Assembly: GCA_025093555.1 (NCBI GenBank)
Contig: JAIWNF010000042.1
Coordinates: 124,001 to 188,000 of the forward strand
From: Circinella umbellata
Taxonomy: Eukaryota > Mucoromycota > Mucoromycetes > Mucorales > Lichtheimiaceae
Direction of reading: 5' to 3'
DNA length: 64,000 nt
The notes below the pieces were generated by a model. It did not search any database and had not been told where the DNA came from. It was given only the letters and a program-made list of their open reading frames with translations. Within the stretch, counting starts at the first letter, position 1. Every line of letters starts with the position of its first letter. Shown in pieces: positions 1 to 12,679 of this stretch. The translations under genes and the position numbers were made by a program.

Positions 1-900
1 CGGTCTATTATCCAACAGAGACTTTTTAAGAGCCATGGCATTCCAAGAATCCTATAATCATGGACAAAATTTGTCTTATAAAAATGGTTTATGGTAATAA
101 AAAAAAAAGAGTTTTGCTTATTTATTTATAATGTCATTAACATCAAAAATTAATTAATTTTCTTTTTTAGGAATTATTGTCAAGGAACATCAAATTCTGT
201 TGAAAGTTGTACAAAGGCTGAAAATTCTTATAATTGGGGTAATACACCTGTAGTGGGCCAAAATATGCCATCCCAATATCAACCCAATGGTGGTCATTTT
301 AGACATTTGTTTACTGCTTTGTTTTCATTAACTATGGCTGGTACTTGTCTTAGTTTCGTATTGTGGTTAATGAGTATGCCTATCATGTTTTGTTGTGGCA
401 AACGTTTCCATCGATTACCAGGTGCTAGTATGTCAACACTTACTTTACTCAATTTCCTTGTAACCATCGCTGCTTTCATTATTGGTTTGGTATTGGCTAT
501 TTCTTATAACAAGGCTTTACCTGATGGTTGGTATGGTAAAGTAGGTAATTCAATTTGGACTTTACTTGGTGCAATGGGTTGTCTTTTAATTGGTTATATG
601 TCTTTCATGGGTACATGCTGTGGTGGTCCAAGAGAAAGTAATCGAAACCGTGTTGGTGATCCTGAAACTGGTTACGGTGGTGGAGGCATGTTTAGTAAGA
701 AGGATAATCGATATTCAAAGACAGCAGCTCCTGTATCTCCTCATCCTCAAATGATGAATGCTCCTCCTACTATGAATGCTCCTCACACTATGAATGCTCC
801 TCACACTATGAATGCACCACCTAACATGAATGCTCCTCCTGCTATGAATACTAATGTTCAAGGATCAGTAGGTCCTGGCGGTTCTTCAAGACCTTTTTAA
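1..900 (+). CDS. SUR7/PalI-like tetraspan membrane protein (5' end outside window)
   Basis: Two exons are visible, up to 93 and 171-900, joined by a GTAATA..TTTTAG intron with the frame preserved (codon TGG, Trp). The gene enters from outside the window, so the start is missing. The part seen begins with an extracellular-type loop containing a G-L-W-N-Y-C motif and a second Cys, the W-x(n)-C signature typical of SUR7/PalI and claudin-like tetraspans. Three hydrophobic segments follow (around LFTALFSLTMAG, LLNFLVTIAAFIIG and IWTLLGAMGCLLIGYM), separated by a short basic loop. The cytosolic tail is Gly/Pro/Asn-rich and carries five near-tandem copies of M-N-A-P-(P/H)-(T/N/A). By family knowledge these proteins sit in plasma-membrane eisosomes or act in pH sensing; which applies here is not visible. 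It converges with twinfilin across a 167-base gap. Confidence 0.8.
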
Positions 901-1067
901 ACCGATTTAATCATTAAATAGTATAGACAAAAAATCCTTTTCATTCATTTAAGTTGTATATTTCTTTTTTCTTTTTTAAATTACTCTTTATAATACTTTA
1001 ATATTGATAATAATAATAAATAATTCATCTTTCTTTTTAATATCTTTATTAAATAATTTGTTAAATA

Positions 1068-3046
1068 CTATTGTTCCTCTGTTGTTTCTGTTGTTTCTGC
1101 TGATTTATCAGATGAATCATCATTAGTAGACAAAGAAGAATCGTTCTTTGATTCAGCTGTAGTAGTGGTAGTTGATGTAGAATTATTGGTATCATTATTA
1201 TTAGTAGCAAAGGTGGTTGCTGTAGGGGTAGCTCCCGCGGGTCTTCGTCTACCAGGAGCAACAGGTCGTTTAAATCCACCTTGTTTAGGTCCACTAAGCA
1301 TTTGAATACGTTGTTCAACAATACTTAAACCTCCACCTGCAGTTGATGCTCCTGATCCTCCGGATGATACTTTCTTATGACGTACTTCTTCCAATAAATA
1401 ATCTTCAGTTAAATCAGATGGATCACTCGTTTCTAACTATATAGAATAAAATAATTCATTTTTAATTCCCTTTTTTAAATCCTATAATCTATATATAATA
1501 ATTTACCTTCTTAGTCACTTCAAGTTTAAGTTCAGAACTAGCATTCGTGATAACATTAGCTTTAGATGAAGAATAAAGCATACGTTCACGAATCTTTGAT
1601 GATGATGGACAAGTATAAATAAACACTATATATATATACAAATACATTAATACCAAAGTTTTGATATATTGATGTCATACAAATTTAAATACTTACACAC
1701 TACATCTGTATCATCCACTGTAAGAGTATAAAATGTAAATCTTGGTGCATTTTCAGGAAGTTTTGAATGAACATCATTAATAGAAACATCAGATGTAGTA
1801 TCAAGTTCAATAGTTTCCTTTTCCAAATACTATAATAAAATAGCTTTTAATATCATGTATCTTTTTTTCCTCTCCCTCCCCCTTCAAACTATATAAAATA
1901 TTTTAAATTTACCAATGATACAAAGTTTGCTTTACGTTCATCTTTAGGTTTTTGTAATTCACCTAAAGCTTCCAATGCTTTATCAGTAAATGGAAAAGCA
2001 ATGCCTGGAGCATATGTTCTTCTTGTACTAGCACCTTGATAATCAGTTGCAGCATTGGCCTAATAATAGAAAGTTAATTTACCTTTTTAATTATTATATG
2101 TTTTTTATTTATTTATTTTACCTCTGCACGCTTAATTTCTTCCAATTCACGTTCACGTTGTGTAAGAGGAGCTTCAGCCTTTTTGTGTACTAAATGTTTT
2201 TTATATCCATCATAGTTTACATCATCCTAAATTATATATAAACAAGCAATCAGTTGATTGATTTCTTTTTTCAAATATATATTTTATTTACCTTGGTAGT
2301 TCCATAAATACTATCAGTAAAATGATTATCACCTAATTCTTTTGTCAAACTGGCGCGTGTACTGGCATAAAGCATTTTATCACGAATTTTGGCATTATCA
2401 GGAACATAACTTAAGAATAACCAGTTATATTTTCCAGTGTTTGCCTTGTCATCGAGACGGATCAAAAGGTAAGAAGGTGTTGATTCATCCAAATATTCCA
2501 AAACTTTATTGTAATCTATATTATAATACAAAGGTACACACACAGATTGAAAATTATGTTAATATTTTCTATAGTATTTAATACCTGCCACTTGCCATTT
2601 TACTTCAACACCTTTCTCCTCTTCCCTTTCCTCCATTCGATTTGTTAATACCATCTAAATCCACGAGAGAGAGGTTTGATAACTAACCTTTTTCAAACGT
2701 TGATTCAACAGGTGCCGAACCATTAGGTTCCAAAGATTCTATTATTATTATTATCATGTATAAGTTTTTACCATTTTATATAGTTTTTTAAAAAAAAAAG
2801 TTTCTATCATCTCATCTCTTTCATCCTTGACGCTTTCTATTACCTTTTACAATGGACACACGTAAAATACGAGTATTTCCATTAGAAGTAGCATCAGCAA
2901 AAGTCTTTGCCAATTCGTCCGAAACTATAAATGATAAACAATTTTATTGAATGAGTTTTCTTTTTCATCTTTTTTTTTCTTTATAAAAAATATTAAACCG
3001 AGAAAATATTAGTAGACATACCTTTGATTCCACTTTGATGAGACAT
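1068..3046 (-). CDS. Twinfilin (two ADF-homology domains, actin monomer binding)
   Basis: Ten exons: 3022-3046, 2844-2924, 2688-2738, 2585-2611, 2292-2515, 2122-2226, 1913-2059, 1697-1829, 1507-1625 and 1068-1436. They give about 426 residues, normal for twinfilin is 330-430. The start MSHQSGIK begins a first ADF-H domain with the PSYLLIRLDD segment and the KIRDKMLYASTRASL helix that contacts actin. A second ADF-H domain repeats this pattern as KIRERMLYSSSKANV. The tail is unusual: Gly/Ser then a basic GRRRPAG patch, then a Thr/Asn/Ser-rich acidic end. The acceptor of the fourth exon is uncertain; using 2620 instead adds three residues. Twinfilins sequester G-actin and cap barbed ends in cortical actin patches. 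Confidence 0.93.
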
Positions 3047-3215
3047 CTTTTTTTTTTACTTTATTCTATAATGTTACAAGCTAAGATAGAAGGATAATCA
3101 CCAAGTAGAAAAACTCGGAGTTCTTGATCCTTTTTGACAAAGCGCATAGACCCAGTTTTTTTGAGCTCCCGTGTTATAATTTTATTACCTAATAAGACAT
3201 ATCTTTGATTTTTGA

Positions 3216-3246
<31 letters not shown>
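3216..3246. repeat. (TA)n microsatellite
   Basis: Uninterrupted alternating T and A of about 30 bases. A similar tract lies near 16308-16330. Confidence 0.9.
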
Positions 3247-3249
<3 letters not shown>

Positions 3250-3439
3250 ATGGAATCTTATTTAATTTTCTAATTGACAGCCCCTTATTCAACAAGAAAA
3301 AAGAGAATCATGTAACAAAAGTGGTAGGGAAAAAATAATAATAGCAGAGTTAGTAAATTTTTGCATTGTGTAACGCAAACATATACTCCCTCCAGTTAGT
3401 TTCACATCAAAGTAGTTTTCCTGCTACAGTACTCTAGGA

Positions 3440-3566
3440 CGTCAATAGCTTGTTCAAATTCATCGACATTAACATCCGCAAGTGCTATTCGATTGGTATC
3501 AAGACTCAGTGCCAATAGACGAGAGTTAGTATTGCCATTGGATTCAATATATGCCAATAGAATTCA
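3440..3566 (-). repeat. Dispersed coding-like repeat, copy 1
   Basis: Read on the minus strand, this segment matches 59266-59396 (+) over its whole length with scattered substitutions. Both copies share the same open frame, containing I-E-S-N-G-N and N-R-I-A-L-A-D-V-N. Here the frame continues past the shared part (DEFEQAIDVLEYCSR) before decaying. Confidence 0.75.
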
Positions 3567-3829
3567 TAGGTTACAATAGTGTTGAATTCTTTATGGGCAT
3601 GATGATAATATAGTCATTATGATTTATGACAGAGTCAACAATATAAGCGACAAAAAGGAAGGGGGGGAAATACTTTTTTTTTCTTTTCTTTTCCATCTAT
3701 TATACTTCAGGTGCCTCTGCCTAAACTTCTAAAAAATAAGTGTAATTATGCTGTGCTACGTACCATCTGCATCCAAATAATTTTCATCCAGATACCAGAT
3801 GGATGCTATTCTATCTCAGGAATTCGTCA

Positions 3830-4724
3830 TTAACTTAAAGTCTCGAGCCAAATCACCCACATATTTATTGGATATCGTTGGTCATCCACATATCTTAAAG
3901 GCTTCGAGTCCGGATCAGTTATCTCCAGTGAGGTCATCTTCATCCCAAAAATAACGACCCTTTATAGGTCCACGAAAAGTTTCATGTCATTCATTTTCTC
4001 CAGTAACAAATAATCATCTTTCTTCGAGAGCTGTAACTGCTGCTTCCATTGCTACTACTAGTACTACTATAATTGTCGCAGTGCCTTCATCATCACATCG
4101 AATTTTTCAACATCAAGAATCACCCCCAGAGTTGTTGGCATCACTGTGTATAACGATGATTCGTACGTCATAGCAATAATAAAAATAATAACGGACATAG
4201 GCACCCTTTGCTATCTTCATCCTCAGCGCCTGCACTTGTAATGCCTACACCTAAAATGGCCCTACCGCAAACGAAACAAAAAATGCTGTTGCAATCAAAT
4301 AATCCTTGCGCTGATAAAACTCTGAACGAAGAAGAAGATAATGGACAACACCCAACTGGCTACTCACAGGGAGTGGAACCATTGTCACGGATAAGCCGCC
4401 AACACCTCCCAGTTTCATCAGCACCGAATCAACCAGGGAAAAAAAATTAGAACAGCATAACCAGACACTAGTATCAAGCAGTATTTTTTTTTTGTGTATT
4501 TTGTATATGATGAAACAGATTATTAAAATTATAAGATATTTTTTAAACAGGTAGCAGAAGAATGGCGGCATCACCGAAGGAGAGCCGTTATAAAATTAAT
4601 GTTTCGTACCACCAAGAACAGGAAATATGGACTCAACGAGAAAAAGGACATGGAGGATGAAGAAATTACAAAAAACTCATACACCAAAGTTCGCGGACAT
4701 CGTAAAACCGTTGATGTTTTATAG
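3830..4724 (+). pseudogene. Possible degraded gene, family not recognised
   Basis: Coding-like sequence sits in pieces. A Ser/Thr/Pro-rich stretch (about 3840-4170) is broken by stops. An open segment at 4208-4450 encodes MLSSSSAPALVMPTPK and further polar residues. After a good branch/acceptor (TTTTTTAAACAG) near 4550 comes a basic exon ending at TAG 4724, with sequence such as VAEEWRHHRRRAVIKL and KVRGHRKTVDVL. No continuous splice model joins them. The composition resembles the disordered linker and basic tail of a regulatory protein, but I recognise no domain. It could equally be chance open sequence. Confidence 0.3.
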
Positions 4725-5790
4725 TCAAAGAAATGTTTAATATTATTTGTAGTTCCATATAATAAAAGTAGTAGGTATACTGTTATTCATCTAGATCTTT
4801 TTCACAACTTGTTGAGTGCTAAGCTTATGAATAATAGCATATCGATGACTCTTTCTACTTGTGACAGTAATAGAAAGCGATGCCGTTTTATAATAATGTT
4901 TTTTTTTCATAATATGTAAAATGGAAAATTTTGACTCTATTTTTTTTTATTAAAAAAAATGGGGTTATCCGATGGATTCGAAAAAATTCAATCAATCTAT
5001 TTATACGTAATACCTTGTACCATGTATACAGTAATACAGTGTCAATGTAAACTAAACAGCAATGTTAAAAAGTATCCATGGAATATAAAAGCAATTTAAA
5101 AAAGAAATAAGAGCAGTGATAATATATACTTTTTTACTTATAACTTATGTAGCATTTTGACGACAAGGATGGACCCTGTGTATATGTATCATTGCTAATT
5201 CTAAAGTAATAATGAATGATCCTTTCAATATTCATATATGTGATAGGAAAATGACAGATGAAGGTTACAAACGCCTCAATTCGTGTCCAATGATTTTGTT
5301 TGTTCCTGCACTCAATTTAGTCTTTTTGTACATGCTTGTGCGGATCCAAGAAAATCATTGGAAAACCAAGTACTTTATCTTGTCATAAACATACAGTCTG
5401 TTAAGGAGCATGGAGCACCAACGGAAAACCGCACAGAAGTCAACTAAGTAGAGGACTGGAGTCAGCTTTAAGCATGAGACTCAGCAATGAAAAAAGCCTG
5501 ACCCGGGAGTCTATTAAGGCCGCTGGTTACTATGTGCAGAAAACCAGTATCCATGGTTTCATACTTTAACTTGCAAAAATATAAAAAATAATACCCTTCA
5601 TTTACAAAACACATACACACAAATCAATCCAATATGATGGACCCATTTTTTCCCATCAGCCCTTTCTTCTTTTTCTTCTACTACCCTTCAAATCCAATAA
5701 TCTTAATAAGAAAAAAAAAGATACTCATATTCTCCATGATGATAATATATATATGTAGATAATTTACAGTTGTTATTATTGTTGTATAAG

Positions 5791-7001
5791 TTATAATTCA
5801 TTACCAACAGTAACCCAATAATCACGTAAATTATTCTTACGTCCAAAAATTTCTAAATATTTACCTAATTTAAAAATAAAAATAAATAAGTAAATAAAGA
5901 CTCATTTCAATAAAATAACTTTAATAAAATATTCACTTACCATCTGGTACTAATTCCTCAATTAATTCATAAAGTTCTTCTGGTTTTTGACTTTGACCTC
6001 GTCGTTCTGAAAAAATGACATCTGAACCAACAGACTTTCGACAATTAGGTGGATCCTCACCTTTCTTCCCTACTAAACATGTTTCTTTGGCATGTTGTAA
6101 ATAATAACCATGACCCTTTGCCATACGTCTATTGACGGTTTGTTTCACCCATGTAATATCATCCACATAACTATTTTATCAAAGAGATATATATTAGATA
6201 TAAATGATCCTCCGTCCATTTTCATTAAAAAAAAATCCCAAATTAAATCTGTAACTTACGTATAACCCCATCGTTCCATAAGTTGAAATGCTTTTGCATA
6301 TTTGTTATTAATAACCCAAATAAAAATAAATCCATTCTTTTGAAGTTTTGGAATAGGAATTTCTTCAATACAAACATCAGGAAGTTGTTGATATGCAATG
6401 GCAACCTAATCATACATTATTATAGATTAATTTGAATGTTCATATTATATAATTTAGTTATCATGTTGTAGTAAATAACTTACACCACGAGTAGGAGCAT
6501 GAGTGGCTAACTGCCATGGTGGATCAGCAACAATGACATCAAATTGTGTTTCAGCAGCTAACGACTATAATAAACATAAATAAATTATTATCCTATATAA
6601 ATATGCTTTTTTTTCCCTTTTTTTTTACCAGTACAAATACTTACATCCCAGTCAAAAGTCATGACATTAGCCTTAATAGGTACACACCATTCAGGTGCTT
6701 CAAATTCTTCGAGATCTAAAAAAATATAATTTTTTTTTAATTTATATATATACATATAAACACATTTGCAGAAAATAATATATATATATATATATTTACC
6801 TTTCTCGTCCAATTCTTCATGGTTGCCCTTATCTTTTCCAGTAATACGTTCTTCGAGTTGAGCGATTTCAGTTTGTAAAGCATCAATCAATAGTTGAAGT
6901 TCAAGTTCCTTTTGAAGTAAACCTTTTAAAGCATTATCAGGAATTTCTTCCACGTCGAATTCGTCTGAACTTAAGTTGGGACTATTACTTGAAGATGTCA
7001 T
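5791..7001 (-). CDS. MT-A70 family adenine N6-methyltransferase, probable MTA1/AMT1-type DNA 6mA enzyme
   Basis: Six exons (6800-7001, 6645-6715, 6484-6564, 6260-6405, 5941-6170, 5791-5864) give 267 residues in a consistent frame. Residues 1-65 are polar and then a coiled-coil-like helix (GLLQKELELQLLIDALQTEI). The catalytic DPPW motif lies at about 105-108, within VIVADPPWQLATHAPTRG. Later family blocks include GFIFIWV, VDDITWVKQ, HAKETCLVGKKG and a terminal W-V-T-V-G-N-E-L. It is far shorter than METTL3 or METTL14 (about 450-600) and lacks a CCCH module. From family knowledge, the small MTA1/AMT1 clade makes symmetric ApT 6mA in ciliates and early-diverging fungi. I infer that role from length and the PTRGVAIAYQQL block; an mRNA m6A writer is the alternative. 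Confidence 0.85.
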
Positions 7002-8809
7002 TTTATTATTATTATTATTATTATTGGTATATTTATGTCGTAAAAATAAAAAGTGAAAGGGGAAAAATAAAAAACATATTTAAACGCGACTGATTATTTA
7101 GGACGCGCTATCTGTCGCGAGTCAAAATAAAAAATTAGAACGCGTTTTAAATAGTAAAGGGGATTTTTAATCAAAGTATTACTTTCAATATATAATGATC
7201 TATACTAGTTTAACTTTCGAGACTCGGCTAGCAGCACTAGTACACACGCTGGAATAATACATATAATTAGATTAACCGCGCACATTTGATAAAAAATGAT
7301 AGTTTATACAGAATACGGAGGTATTGTAAGTAGTTGCATATAAATGTATAAATTCATATATTCTTAATAAATGAGTGTCTTACTAATAATTAATACTTTA
7401 GTTTAAGGGGAACCGCGTTGTTGAAGACCATATCAGATGAACAAATTACATAGTACAAAATTTGAATCAATATATAGAAGAAACTGTTATATTTCAATCA
7501 TTATACATGCTGTATTGGTATACATGCAAATATAATGATAAAACAAATATATAGATACAATGAGTATTCTACATAACATCATTTAATCACTGTACTACAA
7601 AAAAAAATTAATAGTTGACATGACAGATTATGTATGAGACCATGACAAATGTTTTCAGTAACATTATTAGTCGAACGCTCAGTACATATATATACAGATT
7701 ATTTTATCCGCATTTTCTGTTTAAGTATAGTGATTTGATATTACATACTTGTTAATTAATAGACATATCATATACATAAGTTTTAATTTTTTAAGGCACA
7801 TATAACAAGCGTTTAAGTAGGTAAGGACGAATTTTTGTAATGTATGCGTTAATACAGAGAGATTATAATAAACATAATCAAAAGTTATTATTATTCGAGA
7901 AACTTGGTTAAAACCAAAGTAAAAAAAAAAGTGCCCTGATGTATTTTCCCTTAAACTTTTAACGTGAAATAAGGAAAAAGACGCACTAAATACTTGTATC
8001 ACGAATAAAGAAGAAGTAATGGACTTTTTCGCGACCGTCAAAGTTTGCATTTTCATAGTTACGACTATTCAAATAATTTTAAAAGATATAAAAAACTGTC
8101 AAATATCAAAGCACAAATCGTCACTGATCATTTAACTGCCAACTCCGAAAAAGCACAGACCCCTTTGAGAAGTCCAAAACCATTGGACTGGTTCTAGCAG
8201 TTAGATTAATTTCTGTAACTTTTTTTTGAAGTAAAGAGTAGATAAAAATAAAATATTTCTATAATTACACTTTTGGAATGTTAGCTACAACACTGTGTGT
8301 AGTGATGCTTCTATGAGACTTTTACTTTCAGTTTATTATATACGTATGTATATTATGTAGTAAAGCATCTTTCCATTAGACTGCTACTCTTCATATGTGA
8401 ACGTTTGTGCCGAATTAACTTTTGAGTTTAAACTGGCATCTAATATAAGTAGTTTTAGATGATGATAAGCAAGTACATAAAGAAATTAAGAAAAAAGCAG
8501 GCATGGAAGAGGAAAAAAGCATGCCTACGTATGGAGTTACATATGATAGTGGAAAAAGAGACATTATTACCTACAATTCGTTAAGGGATTATCTCTCGAC
8601 AACAAAAAAGAGCTCAGATGACGTTTAGGCAGTCTCATATTACTGATTTCATCAATTTTAAAAGCGTAGTAAGTATCATATAACCGGTATTTTATCAAGT
8701 ATATACAATAAAAAATAATTGAGAGATGCCACCAGTTTAGCGGAATACAGGTTTAACGACGAGAGATTACTGTAGGATTTTATTAAATATTTAAATAATT
8801 CTAAATATT
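7002..8809. other. Intergenic, no gene seen
   Basis: AT-rich spacer between two minus-strand genes. The only short open stretches on either strand are low-complexity. Around 8138-8170 is a short sequence (CAACTCCGAAAAAGCACAGA) that nearly recurs around 48294-48325. Confidence 0.6.
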
Positions 8810-10428
8810 CTATTTTGGAGTATTTTTATAATCATCAAAAATATCGAAATCAGGACCAAAATATCTGACAGGATCACTATAATATTCAAATTAAGTTTGA
8901 GAATTATTATTTAATATACACAAAAAACATTTACGTAGCCATTCCATAATACTTTACCAAACACGAATAGTAGACTCTTTTCCAATATTGGTAATTTCAT
9001 CAATATCTTTTTGATCAAGCGTGATAATAGTAAGATTGGCTTTGATACGTTCAGGTCTAGCTGATTTGGGAATAATCGAATAACCACGAGAAAGTCCCCA
9101 ATTAAGCAATATTTGAACTGGTGTAGTATTATACTTTTTGGCAACATTTAACACCTAGTAATAATATTTGGTAGACATTTGATTAAATTTTCACAGGTAC
9201 GTACATCTAATTTGGTTTGAATAATTATTTCAGACTTACAGTAGGGTGATCTAACATCGCAAGTCTTCCACGATGGCCAGGATTAGCAAGAGGACTATTT
9301 ATAGATATTTTAATTTAATATACACAAGTAATTAATTTGTTTAACAAGAACATGAGCAATATATATGGTGCATACCTGTGTGCAGTGACAACGATGTTAT
9401 GTTCTTTACAAAATGTCAACAATTCTTCTTGTGGTAGACTTGGATGAATTTCAACCTTACATTGAAAATTATGGGGTTGTTATGTTAACAAGTATAATTA
9501 TAAAATAGATAATGCTTATATATATATACCTGATTCACAGCTGGAGGAATCTCACACTCTTTTAAGATCTGTTCCATCATCGGGATAGTAAAATTTGAAA
9601 GACCTAAAAAATAATTTATATATAAATACGTATGTATATACAGAAAATGATGATCTTTATTTATCTCCATCGCGGTCTCTCTATAAAAAAAACACATACC
9701 AATACTTCTGACAAGACCAGCTTTAACCAATTCTTCCATTGCACGATATGTATCGATAAATGGAACATCACTAATTTCACGATGTCCATTTTCGTTTGTA
9801 CGTTTCAAGCCCTCAAATTCATAACCATAAAATTTCCAACCGAAAGGCCAATGAATGAGATAAAGATCAATATAGTCCATATTAAGTAATTTTAATGATC
9901 GCTCACAGGCTGGACGAACATGTTTTGGTTCATGGAATGGCTGTGATAATTTGGTAGTTATAAAAATTTCTTTACGGTCGATACCACTTTCACGAACCGC
10001 TTTACCTACAGCCTCTTCAGTTTCATCTAAAATAGATTAATAATGTTAATAATATGATAATTAGTCTTCAATATCTCTAATGTTGAGTGTATATGTTGCC
10101 AATTTGATTTCTTCCGCAGCAGAATGGTAGATAGAACTATAGGTTGACTATATCTATATTCAATAATATTCACTTACAACTATAAGCAGTATCGATATGA
10201 CGATAACCAGCTTCTAAAGCGTACTTTGTTCCTTTGTAAACTTCTGGAGGTGCGTCAGTTCCACCAAAAGTGCCATAACCTATGACTGGAAAATCATAAC
10301 CACTGTTGAGCTATTTATTTATTTCAATATACATTAGTTTTTGTGGTAAAATAAAAAAAAATATTCTCATTTAAAAAAAGAATTCAAGAGATTAAGTTTA
10401 CCTTTAAGATGGGAATGTCTTTTGTCAT
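8810..10428 (-). CDS. Aldo-keto reductase
   Basis: Eight exons (10402-10428, 10178-10310, 10026-10352 trimmed to 9700-10026, 9530-9603, 9376-9455, 9240-9294, 8958-9154, 8810-8876) encode 319 residues, the usual length; the third exon is 9700-10026. The catalytic tetrad is visible: Asp49 and Tyr54 in HIDTAYSY (Tyr54 is split by an intron), Lys79 in ITTK, His112 in LIHWP. The GLSNF and IPKSARPERIKAN blocks bind the nicotinamide cofactor. These are cytosolic NAD(P)H-dependent reductases of aldehydes and ketones such as glycerol or xylose pathway sugars; the substrate cannot be read from sequence. The start MTKDIPILKLNSG is the first in-frame Met and fits the family N-terminus. Confidence 0.95.
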
Positions 10429-12679
10429 TCTTTTTTTTTCTGCTAAAAAGTTGTTTACTTCAAAAAAAAAATCGACCTTTGGCCCCCAGAAAATTTTACT
10501 ATTTTGCTTAATTAATCCCCTTTATGATATTCCAGATCCTATTTGCATAACCTTTGCATATGCATGTACACGTGACACTTCCTTACTAGGTCCAATCAGT
10601 TAATCGCGTCATGGTTTTTCTAGATAACATTATATTTCCAGTACGCTGGTCAGTTAGGACTCGTACATGAGGCACCATCTTTTATTGTGAGTCTGATGGG
10701 AACAACCTTCTTCGGGTTATTATGGATCTTCGATGAAACCTGATACCCCCACATTCTTTCACCAAATACATATGGAGTACTCAAAACAGTGATCCCAGTG
10801 GAGAACAATTAAACAGTCAATGCACTGTATTACAAAGGTAAATTCTTTGAATATTTTTTTATAATCCTTCTTATTGGTTATATTTGTACATGTCTTTGAA
10901 ACTAATTAAACTGATTATGCAAGTGAAAGCACACGTTCATCCATTATGGATTTATAAAGCACACAAGCGTACGTATGTTATTTTCAAAACCCTTTCGTAT
11001 TTTCATACCCCCACCCTCAATTTACTGTTAAAAGTAAATTATCTTTTATACTATATTAGGATTACTGAAAGCATTGCCATTAGAACTACATTGGTACCAA
11101 GACCAACCTGCCATCATAGGTAACTTTTTCGAGTTTTATTTTTTTTATCGGTTAAGATACCAAAGTCGGTTATACCTTTCCAGTGGGTTATTACAAGACA
11201 TCAGTCAAATGATATAGCTGTGTAATTATTTTTATATAAGGAATATGTGAATAGAGATAAAATGTTCATCTATTTCTTTGTATCTTTCTAATACTATATA
11301 GAAGTCAAGAACGAGAAATATATGAAGGCCCAACACTCCAAGGGTCATTATGCGCCTAATTATTTTCTATTGTTGATCATCAGTTGAAATACTTTTTTAT
11401 TTTATGTATATAGTGGTCTTATATTAAAAACTCCAGTGGGTGACACAATAACTAGTCAAGGAGTATCAGAACCGTGCGGATATTCTCATTTTCAATGTTA
11501 CTTTCTATTAGTATTATGTTTAACCAGTAAATTAATAACATGTATACTTTTTTTTAAATAGTGCGCCTGCTACGAATAATGGAAGAGTCGCAAAACGACG
11601 ACGATTAGGAGCTCGACGTGGTGTATTAAACTAATTGAATCGAGATGATACTGGAAGTCAGAATACACAACGAAATAATAATTCACCGCGACGCAGCTCC
11701 CGTAGACAAATGCCGCAAGTCAATAAAAATCACGTGTTGCTACTTATTTTTTTTTATATGCTCATATTATTGGAAGTTTTTTCTTCATTGCTATGAAAGC
11801 ATTATTAGGCCGTTTGGTCATTGCGTATGTGTATGCCCTGGCTATTATGGGAGAAAGACTGGTTGCTATAGTAGCGACTGGAGTGGGAAGTATGGGGTTT
11901 ACGTAGCAAGTTTTGCACTTCCGTATCTTTATACGCCCACATGTTGCTTTCGCTCGATTTAGTTTTTTATCACGTTTAGTGTACTGAAGGTGGTTTCTTT
12001 TATTGTTAGTAAATCACACATTTAGCTAATATACTCTTTTTTGACGGGTAGATTTCCTCGAGGTCATAGATATAGTTTAAGATATACACACAGATGATAT
12101 GGATTAGCGAAACTTGAACAAAAATTATTTTTCTGTTGGTTCGTGAATGTTTCAATGATTAGGAATTTGCAAACCAAAAAAAAGTGTCGCAACAAGGATA
12201 ATTATACTGTATTATTTGACTTAGCGTGCTTTTTTTTATTTGTATGTTTGAATCGTATCATCTTTCAGTGATCTAAATAAAAGAAGAGACACAGTGAATT
12301 GGCTAATAAGGAAAAGTAATCTAGTATCCACAAACTTGACAATCTTATATTTATCTTTTGTATAGTACATGCCCGGATTGAATATATATGTATAACTGTA
12401 CATAATATTTTATATTTGAACCATATAAAATTGTTCTTGCCCCTCCTACTCTCTCTATTGCTAATACTGTATCTGTATGTAAATAAAGTGGCTATTTTAT
12501 TTACAATTTAGACAAAAACTATTTTACGTTCAACGAATGCATATAGCTTTTATTACCATGGGTATAAATTGTGCATGGGGGTACGTGTGTAGAAAGCGAA
12601 TCATGTAAAAAAAAGAAAAGGGGATATGTCAAAGATATGAGGGAATCAATTTATGCATGAAAAAAAGCTGTTTTTTATT
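10429..12679. other. Intergenic with coding-like debris
   Basis: No intact gene. A plus-strand run of possible old exons occupies about 10640-12000 (listed separately). The rest is AT-rich with short homopolymers. Confidence 0.5.
10640..11990 (+). pseudogene. Possible degenerate multi-exon gene, not recognised
   Basis: Several short segments look like exons next to good GT or AG signals. One at about 10650-10740 contains GLVHEAPSFIVSLMGTTFF. One at about 11060-11119 lies between a TTAG acceptor and a GTAACT donor. One from about 11562 contains GRVAKRRRLGARRGVLN, then a stop at about 11632, then continues in the same frame with a basic Arg/Ser region and a hydrophobic segment. Frames do not join cleanly and stops interrupt, so I treat it as decayed. 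The family is unknown. Confidence 0.3.

Larger units (their letters stand above)
3047..5790. other. Intergenic region with decayed coding sequence
   Basis: There is no intact gene. It holds a (TA)n run near 3220-3245, the 3440-3566 segment that recurs near 59.3 kb, and a plus-strand stretch of degraded coding sequence around 3830-4724. From 4725 to 5790 I see only AT-rich sequence and homopolymer runs. Confidence 0.6.
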
